The notes beneath the pieces were generated by a model. The model was not told the DNA's origin. It searched no databases and worked only from the letters and a program-made list of their open reading frames with translations. 9,719 nucleotides of DNA from Bacillota bacterium (lineage in GTDB: Bacteria; Bacillota; Sulfobacillia; JAJZYS01; JAJYTV01): positions 1 through 9,719 of the forward strand of contig JAJZIE010000076.1 of the NCBI GenBank assembly GCA_021810725.1, in the 5' to 3' direction. The stretch's first letter is position 1, and every line of letters begins with the position of its first letter. Both the position numbers and the translations under genes were made by a program. Positions 6,922 to 9,719 of this stretch are shown here, piece by piece.

Positions 6922-8175
6922 GTGCTCGGATGGCGCGAGGGGGCCGCGCTGACGGTGGCGTCGGTGCTCGGGTCGGGGGTTCTTTACCTGCCCGCCCTGA
7001 CGGCGCAGGAAGCGGGGCCGGGCGGCATCCTGGCGTGGGTCGCGATGGGCCTGTTGATCGTGCCGCTGGCGTTCACCCTGGCGCGCCTTTCGACGCGCAT
7101 CCCGGACGCCGGCGGCATCGCCGCGTTCGCGCGCGAGGCCTTCGGGCCCGCGGGCGGGGCCGCAGCAGGCTGGCTCTTTCTTGGCACCGTTCCACTTGGC
7201 GCGCCGATCGCGGCCTTGATCGGCGCCGGCTATCTGGCGGCGGCGTTTGGCTTCACGCACCTGACGACGGTTCTGATCGCCGCGGCGCTTCTGGCCCTGG
7301 CCGTCTTGCTGAACGCGCTCGGCGTCGAGATCTCCGGCCGGGCGGCAAGCGCGGTGGTCGGCCTGATCGCGGCGCTCTTGCTCGCGGCCGTCGCCGTCGG
7401 CTTCATGCATCTGCGCCTCAGCCGCTTCACGCCGGTCCTGCCGCATGGGCTCATGCCGGTCGGCCTGGACCTCGCGCTCCTCTTCTGGGCCTTCGTCGGC
7501 TGGGAAGCCGTGGCGAACTACGCGGAGGAATTTGCCGATCCCGAGCGGGACCTGCGTCGCGCGATGATCCTCAGCATCGTCGTGATCGACGTTCTCTACA
7601 TCCTGCTTGCGGTGGTCACGGTGGGCACAGGCGCCTATGCGGGGAGCGGCAGCCGCGACGCCCTCGCCGTGATGCTCGGCCAGGGCGGCGGGCGCGTCGG
7701 CGTGCTTGCGACGTCGCTGCTCGCCCTGCTCGTCACCTACGGCACCATCCACGCCTACGTCGGCGGGTTCGTCCGGCTCGTCTACGCCCAGGCGAGGGCG
7801 GGAGACTTCCCCGCCTTCTTCGCACGGCTGCACCCGGGCACCCGCACGCCCCTGCGAGCGGTCTGGACACTGGCGCTGGTCTTCGGGCTCGTGCTGACGC
7901 TCGAGGCCCTTCATCCCATCGGGCTCGAGCGGTTGGTCGCCTGGTCGTCGGCCGTCTTCATCGCGCTCTACGTGCTGGCGATGGCGTCCGCGCTGCGGTT
8001 GCTGACGGTCACCGGCGAGCGTATGGTCGCGCTCCTTGCCATGCTCGTCTGCCTCGGCACGCTGCCGTTCCTCGGCTGGGGAGCCATGTATCCGCTCGCG
8101 CTGGCGGCGATCGGGGCGGGGCTGCACTTGGCGCGCCGCGACCGCCGCGACGCGCCGCCCCTCTTTCGGGCCTGA
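6922..8175 (+). CDS. YjeH-like APC-superfamily amino-acid transporter
   Basis: A 417-residue integral membrane protein with about 11-12 hydrophobic segments. It resembles the E. coli YjeH type (an exporter of methionine and branched-chain amino acids) in length and motifs. The first helix is VASVLGSGVLYLPAL, followed by AGGIAAFAREAFG, then GWLFLGTVPLGAPIAALIGAGY and LLFWAFVGWEAVANYAEEF with DPERDLRRAM after it. FVRLVYAQA and a final FLGWGAMYPLAL follow. Export is therefore more likely than import, but this rests on family resemblance and the substrate is not proven. The start is uncertain. GTG 6922 has no properly spaced ribosome site, whereas GAGGAG (6898-6903) is nine bases before an in-frame CTG at 6913, which would add three residues (LRR). 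It is much shorter than the 522-residue permease upstream and only distantly similar to it, so the two are not a recent duplication. Confidence 0.85.
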   Translation: MLGWREGAALTVASVLGSGVLYLPALTAQEAGPGGILAWVAMGLLIVPLAFTLARLSTRIPDAGGIAAFAREAFGPAGGAAAGWLFLGTVPLGAPIAALIGAGYLAAAFGFTHLTTVLIAAALLALAVLLNALGVEISGRAASAVVGLIAALLLAAVAVGFMHLRLSRFTPVLPHGLMPVGLDLALLFWAFVGWEAVANYAEEFADPERDLRRAMILSIVVIDVLYILLAVVTVGTGAYAGSGSRDALAVMLGQGGGRVGVLATSLLALLVTYGTIHAYVGGFVRLVYAQARAGDFPAFFARLHPGTRTPLRAVWTLALVFGLVLTLEALHPIGLERLVAWSSAVFIALYVLAMASALRLLTVTGERMVALLAMLVCLGTLPFLGWGAMYPLALAAIGAGLHLARRDRRDAPPLFRA

Positions 8176-8188
8176 GGCGATCGGAGCT
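8174..8188 (+). repeat. 15-bp direct repeat, copy 2 (downstream of transporter)
   Basis: Identical to 6876-6890 over 15 bp. It begins within the transporter's stop codon (TGA 8173-8175) and extends into the upp leader. Flanking bases differ between the copies. See the first copy for interpretation. Confidence 0.5.
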
Positions 8189-8210
8189 CGGCAGGAAGCC
8201 ATCGCCTGCG

Positions 8211-8219
8211 TGGTAAACT
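8211..8219 (+). promoter_or_regulatory. Possible extended -10 promoter element for upp
   Basis: TGGTAAACT (8211-8219) fits the extended -10 pattern TGN-TANNNT in the 97-bp gap between the transporter stop and upp, 54 bases before the upp start. No recognisable -35 is found 15-18 bp upstream, so the call is weak. It would let upp be expressed separately from the transporter. Confidence 0.28.
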
Positions 8220-8258
8220 TTCCGACAGAAATCGACGTCCCCCATTCGGCCAAGCCCT

Positions 8259-8266
8259 AAGGAGGT
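8259..8266 (+). promoter_or_regulatory. Strong ribosome binding site that fixes the TTG start of upp
   Basis: AAGGAGGT at 8259-8266 is a near-perfect anti-16S match six bases before TTG 8273. It decides the start in favour of this rare codon. The resulting protein has exactly the length usual for the family. Confidence 0.85.
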
Positions 8267-8272
8267 CCCCTC

Positions 8273-8899
8273 TTGGAGTTCACGCCGGTCGACCACCCGC
8301 TCGTGCAGGAGAAGCTCCGCCTGCTGCGCGACGTCTCGACGAGCCCGAAGGAGTTTCGCGCCCTGCTGGCCGAGGTGTCGGTGCTGCTGGCGTACGAGGC
8401 ACTGCGCGACCTGCCCCTCGAGACCGTCAGCGTCGAGACGCCGGTCGCGACCGCGAGCGCAGTCCGGCTGAGGAACGGCCAGCCGGTCCTAGTGCCGATC
8501 CTGCGCGCGGGCCTCGGCATGTCCGACGGCATCCTGCGGGTGGTGCCGGAGGCGTCGGTCGGGCACATCGGGCTCTACCGCGACCACGACACCCACCAGC
8601 CGGTGGAGTATTACCGCAAGCTTCCGGCGGACATCGCCGGGCGCGACGTCCTGCTGCTCGATCCCATGCTGGCGACCGGCGGTTCGGCCGTGGCCGCGCT
8701 CGACCTGCTCAAGTCTGTCGGCGTGAGAAGCCTGCGCCTCATCTGCCTTGTGGCGGCGCCGGAAGGCGTCCGGGCCGTCGCGGCGGCGCATCCCGACGTG
8801 CCGATGTTCGGGGCGGCGCTCGATAGCCACCTGAACCAGGATGCCTACATTGTGCCAGGCCTCGGTGACGCGGGAGACCGGTTGTTCGGCACGCTCTAG
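8273..8899 (+). CDS. upp: Uracil phosphoribosyltransferase
   Basis: A cytoplasmic pyrimidine-salvage enzyme that makes UMP and pyrophosphate from uracil and PRPP. At 208 residues it has the usual family length. Visible signs are the N-terminal DHPLVQEKLRLLRD, then VPILRAGLGMSDGIL, the PRPP-binding loop DPMLATGGS (130-138), and the uracil-binding C-terminus YIVPGLGDAGDRLFGT. The start is TTG, fixed by the strong ribosome site just upstream. It may share a transcript with pepE 71 bp downstream, although a hairpin separates them. No other pyrimidine gene is present. Confidence 0.97.
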   Translation: MEFTPVDHPLVQEKLRLLRDVSTSPKEFRALLAEVSVLLAYEALRDLPLETVSVETPVATASAVRLRNGQPVLVPILRAGLGMSDGILRVVPEASVGHIGLYRDHDTHQPVEYYRKLPADIAGRDVLLLDPMLATGGSAVAALDLLKSVGVRSLRLICLVAAPEGVRAVAAAHPDVPMFGAALDSHLNQDAYIVPGLGDAGDRLFGTL

Positions 8900-8926
8900 G
8901 CGGGAGGCGCCGCAACGCGAGCATGC

Positions 8927-8952
8927 CTTGGCGTTCCGATGGCGAAGCCAAG
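8927..8952 (+). promoter_or_regulatory. Hairpin between upp and pepE
   Basis: CTTGGC (8927-8932) pairs with GCCAAG (8947-8952). After one bulged G, TTC (8934-8936) pairs with GAA (8944-8946), giving nine base pairs and a 7-nt loop. It ends right at the purine-rich pepE ribosome site (8953-8959). No T-run follows, so it is not a standard intrinsic terminator. It may limit pepE translation or stabilise the upp message. Confidence 0.4.
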
Positions 8953-8970
8953 AGGAAGGGTGGGCGATCC

Positions 8971-9696
8971 ATGCCCCGTGAACTGCTGCTCCTGTCGAAC
9001 TCCTACGTGTTCGGCCGTGGCTTCCTGGAGCACGCCCGCGAGGAGATCGCTTCGATCATGGGCGAACGCAGGCGGCTGCTCTTCTTTCCCTTCGCGAGCC
9101 AAGACCACGATGGCTACACCCGACGGATGCGGGAGGCGATGGCGCCTTTGGGCATCACTGTCGAGGGGGCCCACCGCCAGCGGGACCTGCCGGAGGCCGT
9201 GCGTGCGGCCGAGGCCATCTTCGTCGGCGGCGGCAACACGTTCCGGCTGGTGCGCGCGCTGCGCGACCTGGAGGTCGTCGATGCCATCCGGACGCAGGTG
9301 GGCCAGGGCACCCCGTACCTTGGCGCCAGCGCCGGCTCCAACGTCGCCTGCCCCACGATCCGGACGACGAACGACATGCCGATCGTGGAGCCCGGGTCGT
9401 TCGCCGCCATCGGACTGATCCCATTTCAGATCAATCCCCACTACGTCGACCCGCAGCCGGGGAGCACCCATATGGGCGAGACACGCGAGGAGCGCCTGCT
9501 GCAGTTCCTCGAGGAGAACGATGTTCCTGTCCTCGGCCTGCGTGAAGGTTCCTGGCTACGCGTCGCCGGCGAACGAGCGGAGCTCGGCGGGGCCGCAGGC
9601 GCATGCCTCTTCCTGCGAGGTCAGCCGCCTGAGGAACACGCCGTCGGGGCGGACCTCTCCTGGCTCCTCGCGACGGAGCCGCGATTCGCCGAATGA
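8971..9696 (+). CDS. pepE: Peptidase E (alpha-aspartyl dipeptidase, family S51)
   Basis: A cytoplasmic serine peptidase of 241 residues that hydrolyses dipeptides with N-terminal aspartate. Close agreement with enterobacterial PepE is visible throughout: ELLLLSNS at the start, then VGGGNTF, CPTIRTTNDMPIVEP, QINPHY and GETREER. Starting at ATG 8971, the catalytic residues fall at Ser120 (GASAGSN), Asp135 (NDMPI) and His157 (INPH). This is the same numbering as the Salmonella enzyme, and it argues for this ATG rather than the in-frame ATG at 8923. AGGAAGG (8953-8959) lies 11 bases upstream. The NDMPI and INPH motifs separate it from cyanophycinase relatives. Released aspartate could feed the asparagine synthetase encoded at the other end of the window, but that link is inference. 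Confidence 0.96.
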   Translation: MPRELLLLSNSYVFGRGFLEHAREEIASIMGERRRLLFFPFASQDHDGYTRRMREAMAPLGITVEGAHRQRDLPEAVRAAEAIFVGGGNTFRLVRALRDLEVVDAIRTQVGQGTPYLGASAGSNVACPTIRTTNDMPIVEPGSFAAIGLIPFQINPHYVDPQPGSTHMGETREERLLQFLEENDVPVLGLREGSWLRVAGERAELGGAAGACLFLRGQPPEEHAVGADLSWLLATEPRFAE

Positions 9697-9702
9697 TCGT
9701 CG

Positions 9703-9719
9703 CCCGCCCGAGCGGCGGG
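9703..9719 (+). terminator. Probable terminator hairpin after pepE (cut by window end)
   Basis: CCCGCC (9703-9708) pairs perfectly with GGCGGG (9714-9719) around a 5-nt loop, starting six bases after the pepE stop. The window ends at the last stem base, so whether a T-run follows cannot be seen. Confidence 0.42.

Noticed and set aside
3583..8175. The two transporters as a tandem duplication
   Set aside because: They differ in length (522 versus 417 residues) and in helix motifs, and belong to different APC branches.
5523..8216. An 897-codon plus-strand frame running through Usp, VanW and transporter genes
   Set aside because: It is a GC-driven shadow. It crosses three well-supported genes in another frame and its product is Arg/Gly/Ala-rich without motifs.
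6439..8253. A 604-codon minus-strand frame opposite the VanW and transporter genes
   Set aside because: Highly charged, low-complexity translation antisense to recognised proteins.
8923..8970. Upstream ATG giving PepE 16 extra residues
   Set aside because: The extension (MPWRSDGEAKRKGG...) is unlike family N-termini and lies across a hairpin. The downstream ATG gives the exact Ser120/Asp135/His157 numbering.

Overview
This is a high-GC bacterial chromosomal segment (third codon positions are strongly G/C). Its genes use clear Shine-Dalgarno sites and often start at GTG or TTG. The lineage cannot be fixed from this window. A secreted VanW-domain protein, APC-family permeases, a Usp protein in the permease operon and a CofE-like domain outside any F420 cluster would fit a deep-branching high-GC Bacillota-like or Chloroflexota-like organism. 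That is inference only. I see no rRNA, tRNA, insertion sequence, phage gene or CRISPR array.

Layout: (1) 1-729, the 3' end of a plus-strand gene for a probably exported, unrecognised protein. (2) 758-3364, minus strand and convergent with the first gene, an 868-residue asparagine synthetase. A complete extra domain related to F420-0:gamma-glutamyl ligase (CofE) is fused to its C-terminus. (3) A 218-bp divergent intergenic region with a hairpin just upstream of the asnB ribosome binding site. (4) 3583-5907, a tight plus-strand operon: a 12-helix APC permease, a 56-residue membrane protein that overlaps it by ATGA, and a membrane-anchored universal stress (Usp) protein with degraded nucleotide-binding motifs. 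(5) 5953-6843, a secreted VanW-domain protein. (6) About 6922-8175, a YjeH-like amino-acid transporter preceded by a good TTGACA promoter and flanked by an exact 15-bp direct repeat. (7) 8273-8899, upp. (8) 8971-9696, pepE, with a hairpin in its leader and a GC-rich hairpin after its stop.

Theme: several genes concern amino acids, especially aspartate and asparagine. AsnB makes Asn from Asp, PepE releases Asp from Asp-X dipeptides, and there are two APC-superfamily transporters. upp is ordinary pyrimidine salvage. The most unusual object is the AsnB-CofE-like fusion, which joins two ATP/GTP-dependent acidic-amino-acid amide-forming modules in one polypeptide. The next most notable is the permease / tiny membrane protein / anchored Usp operon, which looks like a transporter with dedicated accessory subunits.
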